From Bacteroidota bacterium (GTDB lineage Bacteria; Bacteroidota; Bacteroidia; B-17B0; Aurantibacillaceae), in assembly GCA_016711805.1 (NCBI GenBank), contig JADJSH010000005.1, forward strand, positions 62,001-126,000: a stretch of 64,000 nucleotides of DNA, read 5' to 3'. How positions within the stretch are numbered: position 1 is the first letter of the stretch; each line of letters begins with the position of its first letter. The notes beneath the pieces were generated by a model. That model was given only the letters and a program-made list of their open reading frames with translations. It was not told where the DNA came from and did not search any database. Made by a program: the position numbers and the translations under genes. Positions 1 through 8,381 of the stretch are shown in pieces.

Positions 1-690
1 ATGAGCTGAAGGCTTTCCATCGGCAGTTAAAATTGTCCAACCGTCTTTTAATTGCTTAATATTTCGGGTTCCCAGATTAATCATAGGTTCAATGGCAATT
101 ACCATCCCGTCCTTAATTTTAGGGCCATCGCCACGTTTTCCGTAGTTTGGTACTTCTGGATCTTCATGTAATTTTTTTCCTAATCCATGTCCACATAATT
201 CACGAACTACGCCATATCCGTTATTTTCAGCATGTTGTTGTATGGCAAATCCAATATCTCCAATTCTGTTGCCACTTTTGAATTGTTCAATTCCAATATA
301 AAGGCATTCTTTGGTTACATCTAATAGTTTTTGAACTTCTGGTGCTATTGTGCCAACCGCAAAAGTATAGGCATGATCGCCAAAATAACCGTTTTTAATA
401 ACGCCACAATCTACCGAAATAATATCACCTTCTTCTAATGGTTTATTGTTAGGGATACCATGAACAACAGAAGCATTTAATGACATACAAAGCGTATTTG
501 GGAAACCATACATGCCTTTAAATGCCGGCACTCCACCGTTATCTCTGATATATTCTTCAGCAATTTTATCTAAGTGCAATGAAGTTACACCTGGTTTAAT
601 TTCTTTAGCAATAATTCCTAATGTGCGAGAAACACTTAATGCAGACTCACGCATTAATTCAATTTCCTCTCTGTTTTTTAATATAACCAT
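1..690 (-). CDS. map: Type I methionine aminopeptidase (C-terminus outside window)
   Basis: Removes the N-terminal methionine from nascent proteins in the cytosol. The minus-strand frame is open for 230 codons from an ATG at 688-690 to the window edge with no stop, so the last part is missing. Visible family features are an N-terminal helix of the EIELMRESALSVSRTLG kind, the substrate-side histidine in NASVVHGIPN, the metal aspartates in DIISVDCGV and GDHAYTFAVG, the histidine in ELCGHGLG and the glutamate in AIEPMINLG. These are the five metal ligands expected in M24A enzymes except the last glutamate, which lies beyond the edge. It is the last gene of a minus-strand run proS-gpmA-HAD-map. 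Identification is secure; total length is unknown. Confidence 0.95.
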   Translation of the reverse strand, partial: MVILKNREEIELMRESALSVSRTLGIIAKEIKPGVTSLHLDKIAEEYIRDNGGVPAFKGMYGFPNTLCMSLNASVVHGIPNNKPLEEGDIISVDCGVIKNGYFGDHAYTFAVGTIAPEVQKLLDVTKECLYIGIEQFKSGNRIGDIGFAIQQHAENNGYGVVRELCGHGLGKKLHEDPEVPNYGKRGDGPKIKDGMVIAIEPMINLGTRNIKQLKDGWTILTADGKPSAH

Positions 691-706
691 TTTGTTAGTT
701 TTTGTT

Positions 707-750
707 AACCGCAAAGAGCGCTAAGTTTTCTCGCTAAGAGCACAAAGAGG
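707..750. repeat. Short imperfect CGCAAAGA-type repeat
   Basis: The 70-bp gap between map and the HAD gene holds about four imperfect units of the form (C/G)GC(A/T)AAGA, for example CGCAAAGA, CGCTAAG, CGCTAAGA and CACAAAGA, separated by a short T-rich spacer. Similar CGCAAAGA strings are, from memory, common between genes in environmental Bacteroidota; that is recollection, not a search result. No open frame or promoter explains it. Confidence 0.45.
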
Positions 751-760
751 TTTTTGATAT

Positions 761-1222
761 TTATTTTCCAAATAGTTTTTTGAAAAATGATTTTTCTTCT
801 TGTTTGTAATTATTATGCGCTTCTGGGTTTTTTACCATGTGATTAAAATCACCACCTTCTGGGTGAAGAATTTGCCATGTAGCGCTCCATCCTAAAAATC
901 CACCAACATTTCTGTCATCAATAAAAATATCTACGTTTAATTTTCTCGGAGTATCTTCTGTAATCACTTCTTCTGGATAATTTTTATTAACCGCATAAAA
1001 TTCAACACCATTTTGCTTACAATACTCTACCGCTTCATTTAATAAACTTCCGGTGCGGTATGTATGCAAAATTAATTTATGCCCTTTTTTTTGCAACTCT
1101 TTTATCGTTGCAAAGGCAAATAACATTTCTTTACCAATACGTGGATATTGATGTTCCACAATGGTTCCATCAAAATCAATGGCAATCGTTTTACTGTTAT
1201 TTCCTATAAAATTTTGTTCCAT
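761..1222 (-). CDS. HAD-superfamily phosphatase, BT0820-like
   Basis: A 153-residue protein with a minimal HAD hydrolase fold. Motif I is DFDGT at residues 16-20 (nucleophile D16, acid D18), motif II is the threonine of HTYRTG near residue 55, and motif IV is the aspartate pair in DIFIDDRNVGG near residue 102. It resembles the compact Bacteroidetes HAD family typified by BT0820. The natural substrate is not known; a small phosphorylated metabolite is likely. It ends in a basic tail. It begins 4 bp after gpmA on the same strand, so the two are probably cotranscribed. The ATG start at 1220-1222 is the natural one. Confidence 0.85.
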   Translation of the reverse strand: MEQNFIGNNSKTIAIDFDGTIVEHQYPRIGKEMLFAFATIKELQKKGHKLILHTYRTGSLLNEAVEYCKQNGVEFYAVNKNYPEEVITEDTPRKLNVDIFIDDRNVGGFLGWSATWQILHPEGGDFNHMVKNPEAHNNYKQEEKSFFKKLFGK

Positions 1223-1226
1223 TTTC

Positions 1227-1832
1227 TTAAAGATTCTCTGCTTTTAAAACTTTTAAATCACCATCTAATTCATAGTGACGAGGAATAGCTGTACCAATTT
1301 CAAACTCCAATATTTGTTGAGGTGTCATGTTTTCTAAATACATAATCAAGGCACGTAAACTATTGCCATGCGCTGCAACAACTATGTTTTTTCCTTCTTT
1401 CAATTTTGGTTCAATTTCAGCTTTAAAATAGGGGATTACACGGGAAGCGGTATCCTTTAAACTTTCGCCATTTGGAGGAGCAATGTCATAACTTCTTCTC
1501 CAAATTTTCACTTGCTCATCACCGTATTTTTCGGCTGTAGCTGTTTTATCTAAGCCTTGTAAATCACCATACATGCGCTCATTTAACGCTTTATTATATG
1601 TTGTAGGAACATTAGGTTGATTAGAAACTTCTAACGCTAATGTTAAGGTGTTTTGAGCGCGTTTTAAATCAGAGGCAAATGCTAAATCAAATTTGAAAGG
1701 TTTTAATTTTTCTCCAGCATTTTTTGCTTCTTGCATTCCTTTTTCGGTTAATTCAACATCTACCCAACCAGTAAATTTATTTTCTAAATTCCAAACGCTT
1801 TGTCCGTGACGAAAGATAATTAAAGTTGCCAT
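1227..1832 (-). CDS. gpmA: 2,3-bisphosphoglycerate-dependent phosphoglycerate mutase
   Basis: Interconverts 3- and 2-phosphoglycerate in glycolysis and gluconeogenesis. The phospho-acceptor is H9 in FRHGQSVWN, followed by the family signature KFTGWVDVELTEKG; the acid is E85 in NERMYGDLQG; the second histidine is H155 in AAHGNSLRAL. At 201 residues it is shorter than the roughly 250-residue enterobacterial enzyme but keeps all catalytic residues, as is usual for the short bacterial forms. It lies 31 bp downstream of proS and 4 bp upstream of the HAD phosphatase, all on the minus strand. Confidence 0.95.
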   Translation of the reverse strand: MATLIIFRHGQSVWNLENKFTGWVDVELTEKGMQEAKNAGEKLKPFKFDLAFASDLKRAQNTLTLALEVSNQPNVPTTYNKALNERMYGDLQGLDKTATAEKYGDEQVKIWRRSYDIAPPNGESLKDTASRVIPYFKAEIEPKLKEGKNIVVAAHGNSLRALIMYLENMTPQQILEFEIGTAIPRHYELDGDLKVLKAENL

Positions 1833-1863
1833 TTTATAATTCTATTTTTTTAATAATTAATTT

Positions 1864-3342
1864 TTAATACGCTCTTGCAAACATAACGCGTTGCGTACTA
1901 GTTTTGCCACTATAAATACAAACTCCTGCTTCCTGCGCATTGTTTAAAGGAATACAACGAATGGTTGCTTTTGTTTCTTCTTTTATTTTTTCTTCAGTTT
2001 CTGGTGTTCCATCCCAGTGAGCATAAACAAAACCAGTTTTTTCGTCTAATACTTTTTTAAATTCTTCGTATGAATTTACCGTAGTTGTTAATTCTTGGTT
2101 ACGAGCTTTTGCTTTATTAAATAAGTTTGCTTGAATCTCATTTAATAAATTATCCACTAAAGTATCTATTCCTTCAATGCTTACTGTTTCTTTGGTTAAT
2201 GTATCTCTACGAGCAACTTCTACGGTTCCATTTGCTAAATCTCTTTCGCCAATAGCAATACGCACAGGAACGCCTTTTAATTCGTATTCAGCAAATTTCC
2301 AACCTGGACGTTGAGAATCTCTATCATCGTATTTTACTGAAATACCTTTTGCTTGTAATTTCTTTTTAATCTCATTCGCTGTTTCAGATACTTTTGCTAA
2401 ACCTTCGTCACCTTTATAAATAGGAACAATGACTACTTGTATTGGCGCTAATTTCGGAGGTAAAACTAGTCCATTATCATCGCTATGACTCATGATTAAA
2501 GCTCCAATTAAACGTGTTGAAACACCCCAAGAGGTTGCCCAAACATATTCTTGTTTGTTGTCTTTAGTTACGTATTTTACATCAAATGCTTTCGCGAAAT
2601 TTTGACCTAAAAAGTGTGACGTCCCTGCTTGTAAGGCTTTTCCGTCTTGCATTAAGGCTTCAATACAGTAAGTGTCATCAGCTCCAGCAAAACGTTCGTT
2701 AGCTGATTTTACTCCCTTTACAACAGGTACAGCCATCCAATTTTCAACAAAGTCAGCGTATACTTCTAACATTTGTTTGGTTTCAGCAATCGCTTCATCT
2801 TTGGTTGCATGCGCTGTATGACCCTCTTGCCAAAGGAATTCAGCAGTACGTAAAAATAAACGTGTACGCATTTCCCAACGTACCACATTTGCCCATTGAT
2901 TTACTAAAATAGGTAAATCACGGTAGGATTGAATCCAACTTTTATAAGTATTCCAAATAATAGCTTCACTAGTAGGTCGAACAATTAGTTCTTCTTCTAA
3001 TTTAGCTTCTGGGTCAACAATTAATTTTCCTTTATTATTAGGATCTGTTTTTAAACGGTAGTGCGTAACAATAGCACATTCCTTAGCAAATCCTTCTGCA
3101 TTTTTCTCTTCTGCTTCAAATAAACTCTTTGGAATAAACAATGGAAAATACGCATTTTGATGTCCTGTATCTTTAAACATTTTATCTAATGCTTTTTGCA
3201 TGTTTTCCCAAATACCGTATCCGTATGGTTTAATAACCATACAGCCTCTAACAGCCGAATGGTCGGCTAAATCTGCTTTAACAACTAAATCGTTATACCA
3301 TTTACTGTAATCTTCTCCGCGTGATGTTAATTCTTTACTCAT
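1864..3342 (-). CDS. proS: Prolyl-tRNA synthetase, archaeal/eukaryotic type
   Basis: Charges tRNA-Pro. The 492-residue protein starts at the ATG at 3340-3342 (MSKELTSRGEDYSKW); a TTG 12 bp upstream would add four residues but has no advantage. Class II motif 2 is visible in WEMRTRLFLRTAEFLWQEGHTAH-like sequence near residues 150-175, and the anticodon-binding domain follows from about residue 290 (VVIVPIYKGDEG). There is no 180-residue editing insertion between motifs 2 and 3, and there is a C-terminal zinc-binding-like extension ending in RVMFARAY. This is the type-3 ProRS found across Bacteroidota rather than the E. coli type. Confidence 0.95.
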   Translation of the reverse strand: MSKELTSRGEDYSKWYNDLVVKADLADHSAVRGCMVIKPYGYGIWENMQKALDKMFKDTGHQNAYFPLFIPKSLFEAEEKNAEGFAKECAIVTHYRLKTDPNNKGKLIVDPEAKLEEELIVRPTSEAIIWNTYKSWIQSYRDLPILVNQWANVVRWEMRTRLFLRTAEFLWQEGHTAHATKDEAIAETKQMLEVYADFVENWMAVPVVKGVKSANERFAGADDTYCIEALMQDGKALQAGTSHFLGQNFAKAFDVKYVTKDNKQEYVWATSWGVSTRLIGALIMSHSDDNGLVLPPKLAPIQVVIVPIYKGDEGLAKVSETANEIKKKLQAKGISVKYDDRDSQRPGWKFAEYELKGVPVRIAIGERDLANGTVEVARRDTLTKETVSIEGIDTLVDNLLNEIQANLFNKAKARNQELTTTVNSYEEFKKVLDEKTGFVYAHWDGTPETEEKIKEETKATIRCIPLNNAQEAGVCIYSGKTSTQRVMFARAY

Positions 3343-3475
3343 CTTTATTAACAAATGTTAAATAATAAATTTAATAATCGGGTTGGCACTTAATTTGGTA
3401 ACTTTACAGAGCATTCCCCGTGCAAATTTAAACTTTTATTGGACGTTTTCGTCTGATATTTTAAAAACTAATAAA

Positions 3476-4816
3476 ATGAAAAAATTAGTTGTCATATCAA
3501 GTATCGCTTTGACAGTATTATCATCATGTTTAACTCAAAAAAAGGGGACTTCTACCTATAATGATGACGTGTACGCTAATCCTAAAGAAGATAGGATAGA
3601 AGAGGCTCGTTTAGCAGCCGAAAAGAAACAAAAACAGGAGGCTATAGACAAGCGTTATAATGATTCAATTGCAGCAGTAAAACAAGCTCAAAAAGAGAAG
3701 GACGATGCAAATCCTTATTATAAAGACAGAGAATTTAAGTACGATGATTATTACGATTACGAATACGCTACTCGTGTAAAACGTTTCAATAACAATATCA
3801 ATGGCTTGAGTTATTATGACAACTACTACACTAATTCATATTGGTATAGCCAAAATCCATATAACTATGGGGTAAGTGTATACAATGGATATAGCTGGTG
3901 GGGTTCTAGTTATAATAACTATAGTTATAATCCATCTGTGAATTTTTATAACAGTTGGGGTTGGGGTTACGGCAATCAATTTAACTGTTATAATGGTTAT
4001 AATCCTTATATGTCGGCTTACGCTCAGGGATATAACAACGGATTTAATAATGGAATGTGGGGTAACTATTATGGTTATGGAAATCCTTATGGCTACGGAA
4101 ATGGTTTTGGTTTCGGTAATTATTACGGCTATGGTTATGGAAACCCATACGGTTATGGATATAACAACCCATACAATAACGGTTGGGGATATTATAACGT
4201 TTTTGATAACAATAGTAGTTATACATACGGACCTCGCTCGTCAAATGGTGGGGGAAATAGCAGAAGAGTTTCAAATCCAGGAATGGCGCCCGTTAAAAGA
4301 GAGTTGTCGGCTTCAGAAGTATATATTAGAGATGTTGCAGTTCAACAAGGAACCGCGGTAAAATTTACGGAAGTTAAACCTACAAGAGGTATACAAAATG
4401 ATGTGCCAATAAGAGTAGATAATAATGGAACACCAATTGGTACGGGAGGTATAAAACCTGTTAGAAATGTTAATTCACCTTCTCAACCAGTTCGTAATCC
4501 AGATGCTACTACTCCTGTGAGAGAGCCGATATCAGAAACTCCAATAAGAAATATTGAACCAGTTCGTAATCCTACCGAAACCACTCCAATTAGAAATAAT
4601 CCAATTAGGAATACGGAACCGGTTCGTAATCCTACAGAAACTACTCCTATAAGACAAAATCCGATTAGGAATACAGAGCCAGTTAAGCAGCCAGTTGAAA
4701 CGCCTAGGTTCGAGACGCCAGTTAGGCAAAACCCAGTTCAAACGCCTAGTGCGCCAAGTAATAATGGAGGAGGAAGTGCTCCATCTAATAACGGTGGTGG
4801 ACGAAGACCAAGATAA
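3476..4816 (+). CDS. Tyr/Asn/Gly-rich lipoprotein with VRNP/IRN repeats
   Basis: Of unknown function. The ATG at 3476 gives a lipoprotein signal MKKLVVISSIALTVLSSC with the lipobox cysteine at residue 18; the frame is open further upstream but that part looks untranslated. The order is a short charged Lys/Glu/Asp segment to about residue 80, then about 170 residues dominated by Tyr, Asn and Gly (repeats such as YGYGNPYGYG), then a Pro/Arg/Asn segment with PVRNPTETTPIRN-like units, ending in a Gly/Ser/Asn tail and GRRPR. The composition suggests an extended, probably surface-exposed low-complexity protein. It is 37 bp upstream of an outer-membrane protein gene, so an operon is likely. Confidence 0.75.
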   Translation: MKKLVVISSIALTVLSSCLTQKKGTSTYNDDVYANPKEDRIEEARLAAEKKQKQEAIDKRYNDSIAAVKQAQKEKDDANPYYKDREFKYDDYYDYEYATRVKRFNNNINGLSYYDNYYTNSYWYSQNPYNYGVSVYNGYSWWGSSYNNYSYNPSVNFYNSWGWGYGNQFNCYNGYNPYMSAYAQGYNNGFNNGMWGNYYGYGNPYGYGNGFGFGNYYGYGYGNPYGYGYNNPYNNGWGYYNVFDNNSSYTYGPRSSNGGGNSRRVSNPGMAPVKRELSASEVYIRDVAVQQGTAVKFTEVKPTRGIQNDVPIRVDNNGTPIGTGGIKPVRNVNSPSQPVRNPDATTPVREPISETPIRNIEPVRNPTETTPIRNNPIRNTEPVRNPTETTPIRQNPIRNTEPVKQPVETPRFETPVRQNPVQTPSAPSNNGGGSAPSNNGGGRRPR

Positions 4817-4853
4817 TTTAAAGACATTCCCGACTTATTATAATTATAAAATT

Positions 4854-6344
4854 ATGAAATCATTTCGTTTTATAACAGCTTTAAGCTTGTTATCTGTTAC
4901 TCTTATATCTCAAAATGACATTGATGCGATGAGATATTCTCAAACATTTTTTGGAGGAACGTCTCGTAGTAAAGCAATGGCGGGTTCTTTCGGAGCATTA
5001 GGAGCCGATGGTTCTTGTATGGGCACTAATCCTGCTGGAATTGGTTTGTATAAAAAAGGAGATATCAATATTTCTTTTGGATTAAGATTTTTTTCGGTTG
5101 ATGCTACTCACAACGGAACATCCAACAAAAATTTTAAAGCCAATGTTCCCTTTGATGGATTAACCTTAGTGGGTGCTTGGGATAGTAAACAGCAGCCGGA
5201 TAATCATCATGCTATAGGATTATCGTGTAATCAAATCGTTAATTTTAACAGTAATACAACTATTGAAGGACGATCAAATTTTAAAAGTATTGCTAACGAT
5301 TTTTTATCGTCGGCCAACGGGAAAGCTCTGTCGAATTTAGATGATGGTTATTCAGGAATGGCTTATGATAATTATTTAATTGACATGTACGATACGATAA
5401 ATAATAAGTACGCTAGTATTATTAATACAAAATATGATGTTCTGCAATCAAAAACTATCGAAACAACGGGTAGAATAAACGAGTGGAATATTAATTATGC
5501 TTATGGCTATAAAGATAAACTGTATTTGGGTGTTTCTTTAGGAATACCAATGCTTACTTATAATCACAATTCGGTTTATTCAGAAGTGGATGATAAAGAT
5601 TCGATGAGACTTTCAACTAATTCCTCTCCTACCTATAGTTATTCGGGTGTAGGTGGATTTAAAAGTATGTCGTATCAGGAAACCTATAAAACAACTGGAA
5701 CTGGTTATAATTTAAAAGTTGGTGTCATATATCGAGCGGCCGACTTTATTAGATTAGGAGCAAGTTTCCATTCGCCAACGGTTTATAATTTATCGGACGG
5801 TTATTTGTATAAAATGAATGCCAATTATGATGAGGGCGGAGCCTTTACCACTCAATATCCTCCAGATAATGGTGGTAAATTTAATTATCAGGTAATTACT
5901 CCTATGAAATTTACGGGAAGTGTGGCTTTATTGTATAAAAAAATGGGAGCTATTAATATTGATTATGATATTATTAACTACAAGCAAGCATCATTGCAAA
6001 GCTCTCCACAGGTATTTACAGGTGTTAATACTACCATAAGAAATAAATACAGTCAAACCTCTAATTTACGAGTAGGAGCCGAAGCAAATCTAAAACCCAT
6101 GTTTGTGAGATTAGGTTATGCGATGTATGGTAGCCCATTTGGAGAAACTTTTTCTGGAGATTTTGTAAGAACCTTTTTTACAGGTGGAGTTGGGTTTAAA
6201 AGAGAGAAAATGTATGTAGATGTATCATTTACCAGAAGTATGAATAGCGAAAATTACTATATGTATAACCCAAATTTCGTCGATAAATCCACTTTAAAAA
6301 ATTATGGCACGACAATTGCTGTTACAGTTGGCAGTAAGTTTTAG
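4854..6344 (+). CDS. FadL/OmpP1-like outer-membrane transport protein
   Basis: A predicted beta-barrel of the OmpP1/FadL/TodX type, the group that moves hydrophobic compounds across the outer membrane and is often labelled hemin receptor in Bacteroidota. The ATG at 4854 gives a 496-residue protein with a signal peptide (MKSFRFITALSLLSVTLIS). After it comes the typical N-terminal hatch region, SRSKAMAGSFGALGADGS and TNPAGIGLYKKGD. The rest alternates polar and aromatic residues and ends in a strand, TTIAVTVGSKF, with a terminal Phe as in barrel proteins. The substrate cannot be told. It follows the lipoprotein gene closely and is followed by a terminator. Confidence 0.8.
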   Translation: MKSFRFITALSLLSVTLISQNDIDAMRYSQTFFGGTSRSKAMAGSFGALGADGSCMGTNPAGIGLYKKGDINISFGLRFFSVDATHNGTSNKNFKANVPFDGLTLVGAWDSKQQPDNHHAIGLSCNQIVNFNSNTTIEGRSNFKSIANDFLSSANGKALSNLDDGYSGMAYDNYLIDMYDTINNKYASIINTKYDVLQSKTIETTGRINEWNINYAYGYKDKLYLGVSLGIPMLTYNHNSVYSEVDDKDSMRLSTNSSPTYSYSGVGGFKSMSYQETYKTTGTGYNLKVGVIYRAADFIRLGASFHSPTVYNLSDGYLYKMNANYDEGGAFTTQYPPDNGGKFNYQVITPMKFTGSVALLYKKMGAINIDYDIINYKQASLQSSPQVFTGVNTTIRNKYSQTSNLRVGAEANLKPMFVRLGYAMYGSPFGETFSGDFVRTFFTGGVGFKREKMYVDVSFTRSMNSENYYMYNPNFVDKSTLKNYGTTIAVTVGSKF

Positions 6345-6373
6345 TGTAGTTTTGTTCTAGATTAATTGGTTAG

Positions 6374-6401
6374 AAAGTCTCGGGGTAGTGGCCGGGACTT
6401 T
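6374..6401 (+). terminator. Intrinsic terminator between convergent genes
   Basis: A 10-bp stem, AAAGTCTCGG at 6374-6383 with CCGGGACTTT at 6392-6401 (one G-T pair) and an 8-base loop, is followed by CGCTTTTTA. It ends the FadL-like gene and may also serve the minus-strand stress-protein gene that ends at 6427. Confidence 0.7.
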
Positions 6402-6426
6402 CGCTTTTTATAGACTTTTTTGTAAG

Positions 6427-7287
6427 CTATAGTTCAACACCATCTTTTATGTTTTTTATATGAAATGCTAGTAATGGTATTTTACTGTGAAAAGCCATTT
6501 CTTTGGTCATGCTTTTGCTAAATAATTTTTCAAAAGGATTTCTGTTTTTAGTGGATAAAGCAATTAAATCTGCATCAACGACATGAATAAATTTTTCAAT
6601 TCCATTTTGCGCGTTTTCGTTTTCAAAAATGTGACAAGTAATTTTAGGGTAGGAGATTACTTCACGAATTTGTGCTAAAAAAGTTTCCATTATTAAAGAA
6701 CTAGTTTCTTTATTTTTTTTGTTTTCAACAAAATGGACGATAATTAGCTCAGCGTTAAAGGCAGAGGCAATGATTGATAATTGCTTTATGGCAAGTAAAT
6801 CGCTAGGGTGAAATCTAGAGGCGAATACAATTTTTTTTGGATTTGAAAAGGAAACTTCATCAGGGATTACAAAAACAGGTATTGGCGAATCTTCAATTAC
6901 ACTTGCCGTATTACTTCCTAAAAGTGTTTTTTTAATTAATCCTACACCTCTCGTACCCATAACAATGAAGTCTGCTTTAATATTAAGTGCAATAGAAACA
7001 ATATTTTCACTCGAGTTTTCTGCTACTCTAGTAACATGATCACAGGTGATATCAATGTTTCCAGAAATGATTTCAGTCCTCAGTTCTTCTAATTTTATTG
7101 AAGCTTCGTTTTTAGAGGAAGCTACTTTTTCTTTATAAGTAGGATCTAGTTTATCATCACCGAAAAGAGGCGGAGCTATAATATGTAATAATCTGATGTT
7201 AGAATTTGTTGCTTGAGCTAGCATTGCAGCATATTTGGCGGCATATTTAGCATTAGTTGAAAAATCGGTTGGTACAATAAAATTCAT
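6427..7287 (-). CDS. Universal stress protein, tandem UspA domains
   Basis: A 286-residue cytosolic protein made of two Usp domains, about residues 1-145 and 150-280. The first domain has the nucleotide-binding signature G-x2-G-x9-G-S in GTRGVGLIKKTLLGSN, so it probably binds ATP. The second domain has lost it (STKNRNPFEKLFSKS), as is common in tandem Usp proteins. The role is probably in stress or starvation response; the exact job is unknown. It is alone on its strand: the next minus-strand gene upstream, folD, ends at 7502 after 214 bp of A/T-rich sequence that holds only a short dyad at 7430-7442. Confidence 0.9.
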   Translation of the reverse strand: MNFIVPTDFSTNAKYAAKYAAMLAQATNSNIRLLHIIAPPLFGDDKLDPTYKEKVASSKNEASIKLEELRTEIISGNIDITCDHVTRVAENSSENIVSIALNIKADFIVMGTRGVGLIKKTLLGSNTASVIEDSPIPVFVIPDEVSFSNPKKIVFASRFHPSDLLAIKQLSIIASAFNAELIIVHFVENKKNKETSSLIMETFLAQIREVISYPKITCHIFENENAQNGIEKFIHVVDADLIALSTKNRNPFEKLFSKSMTKEMAFHSKIPLLAFHIKNIKDGVEL

Positions 7288-7501
7288 TCTGTTTTTATAT
7301 TAATTAGGTTTATAATGCTAATGATAGTTTTAGTATTACACGAGTGGAGAACGCAATTCTTTTTATATCCACCTATATCAAAGGTATTAAAAAAAATCTG
7401 CTCGTTCTTTACGCAAGGCTTTTGTAAATTGTAGATTCTACAAAATTACCCTTGAAAACCACTACTGCGATGGGATTATCTATAATTACTGCAAATAATC
7501 T

Positions 7502-8377
7502 TTAAAACTCTCTTTTAGCTGCAATTAGAGTGTTTTTTAACAAAGAGGCAATAGTCATAGGTCCAACTCCACCTGGAACAGGGGTAATGTAACCAGCTTT
7601 TTTAGAAACCTCTTCAAATTGAACATCGCCCACTAATTTAAAGCCACTCTTTTTAGTAGCATCATCTACACGGTTAATGCCCACATCAATAATCACAGCT
7701 CCCTCTTTTACCATATCGGCTGTTACAAAATTTGGCTTGCCTATTGCGGCAATAATAATATCAGCGTTTAATGTATGTTCTTTTAGATTTTGAGTGTGGC
7801 TATGGCAAAGTGTAACCGTGCAATTACCCAAATTGGTATTTTTGGCCATTAAAATACTCATTGGAGAGCCTACAATATGGCTTCTACCAATAACTACGCA
7901 ATGTTTACCATCTGTCGGAATATTATAACGCTCTAATAATTGAACAATACCAAAAGGTGTAGCGCTCACATAAGTTGGTAAATTTAATACTAAACGACCA
8001 ACATTAATTGGGTGAAAGCCATCTACATCTTTACTTGGTTTGATGGCTTCAATAATTTTTTGTTCAGAAATATGACGAGGTAATGGCAATTGAACAATAT
8101 AACCATCGATATCATCGTCGTTGTTTAGTTCTTCAATTTTTGCTAATAATTTTTGTTCAGAAACATAAGCTTCAAAAGTTACTAAGGTTGATTTAAAGCC
8201 AACGTTTTCACAAGCTTTCACTTTACTTCCCACATAAGTTTGAGAAGCTGGATCATCACCCACTAAAATAGCCGCCAAGTGCGGTTGCTTTTTTCCTTTA
8301 GCAATTAATTCTTTTACTTCCTGAGCAATTTCAGATTGAAGTTCAAGTGATATTTTTTTTCCGTCGATTAAAATCAT
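7502..8377 (-). CDS. folD: Bifunctional methylenetetrahydrofolate dehydrogenase/cyclohydrolase
   Basis: Interconverts 5,10-methylene-, methenyl- and 10-formyl-tetrahydrofolate with NADP in one-carbon metabolism. The 291-residue length is standard. Catalytic Y48 and K52 lie in TYVGSKVKACENVGF; the folate site is in DGYIVQLPLPRHI and PSKDVDGFHPINVGRL; the Rossmann nucleotide loop is GRSHIVGSPMSILM; the C-terminal signature is PVPGGVGPMTIASLL. It starts 4 bp after the ffh stop on the same strand, so both are probably on one transcript. The folate link to ftcD, three genes upstream, is suggestive but not proof of co-regulation. Confidence 0.97.
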   Translation of the reverse strand: MILIDGKKISLELQSEIAQEVKELIAKGKKQPHLAAILVGDDPASQTYVGSKVKACENVGFKSTLVTFEAYVSEQKLLAKIEELNNDDDIDGYIVQLPLPRHISEQKIIEAIKPSKDVDGFHPINVGRLVLNLPTYVSATPFGIVQLLERYNIPTDGKHCVVIGRSHIVGSPMSILMAKNTNLGNCTVTLCHSHTQNLKEHTLNADIIIAAIGKPNFVTADMVKEGAVIIDVGINRVDDATKKSGFKLVGDVQFEEVSKKAGYITPVPGGVGPMTIASLLKNTLIAAKREF

Positions 8378-8381
8378 AGTG

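Noticed and set aside
3993..4741. Overlapping frames in both strands of the Tyr/Asn/Gly lipoprotein gene
   Set aside because: They come from low-complexity codons such as GGTTAT and CCAATT repeats; no independent gene signals.
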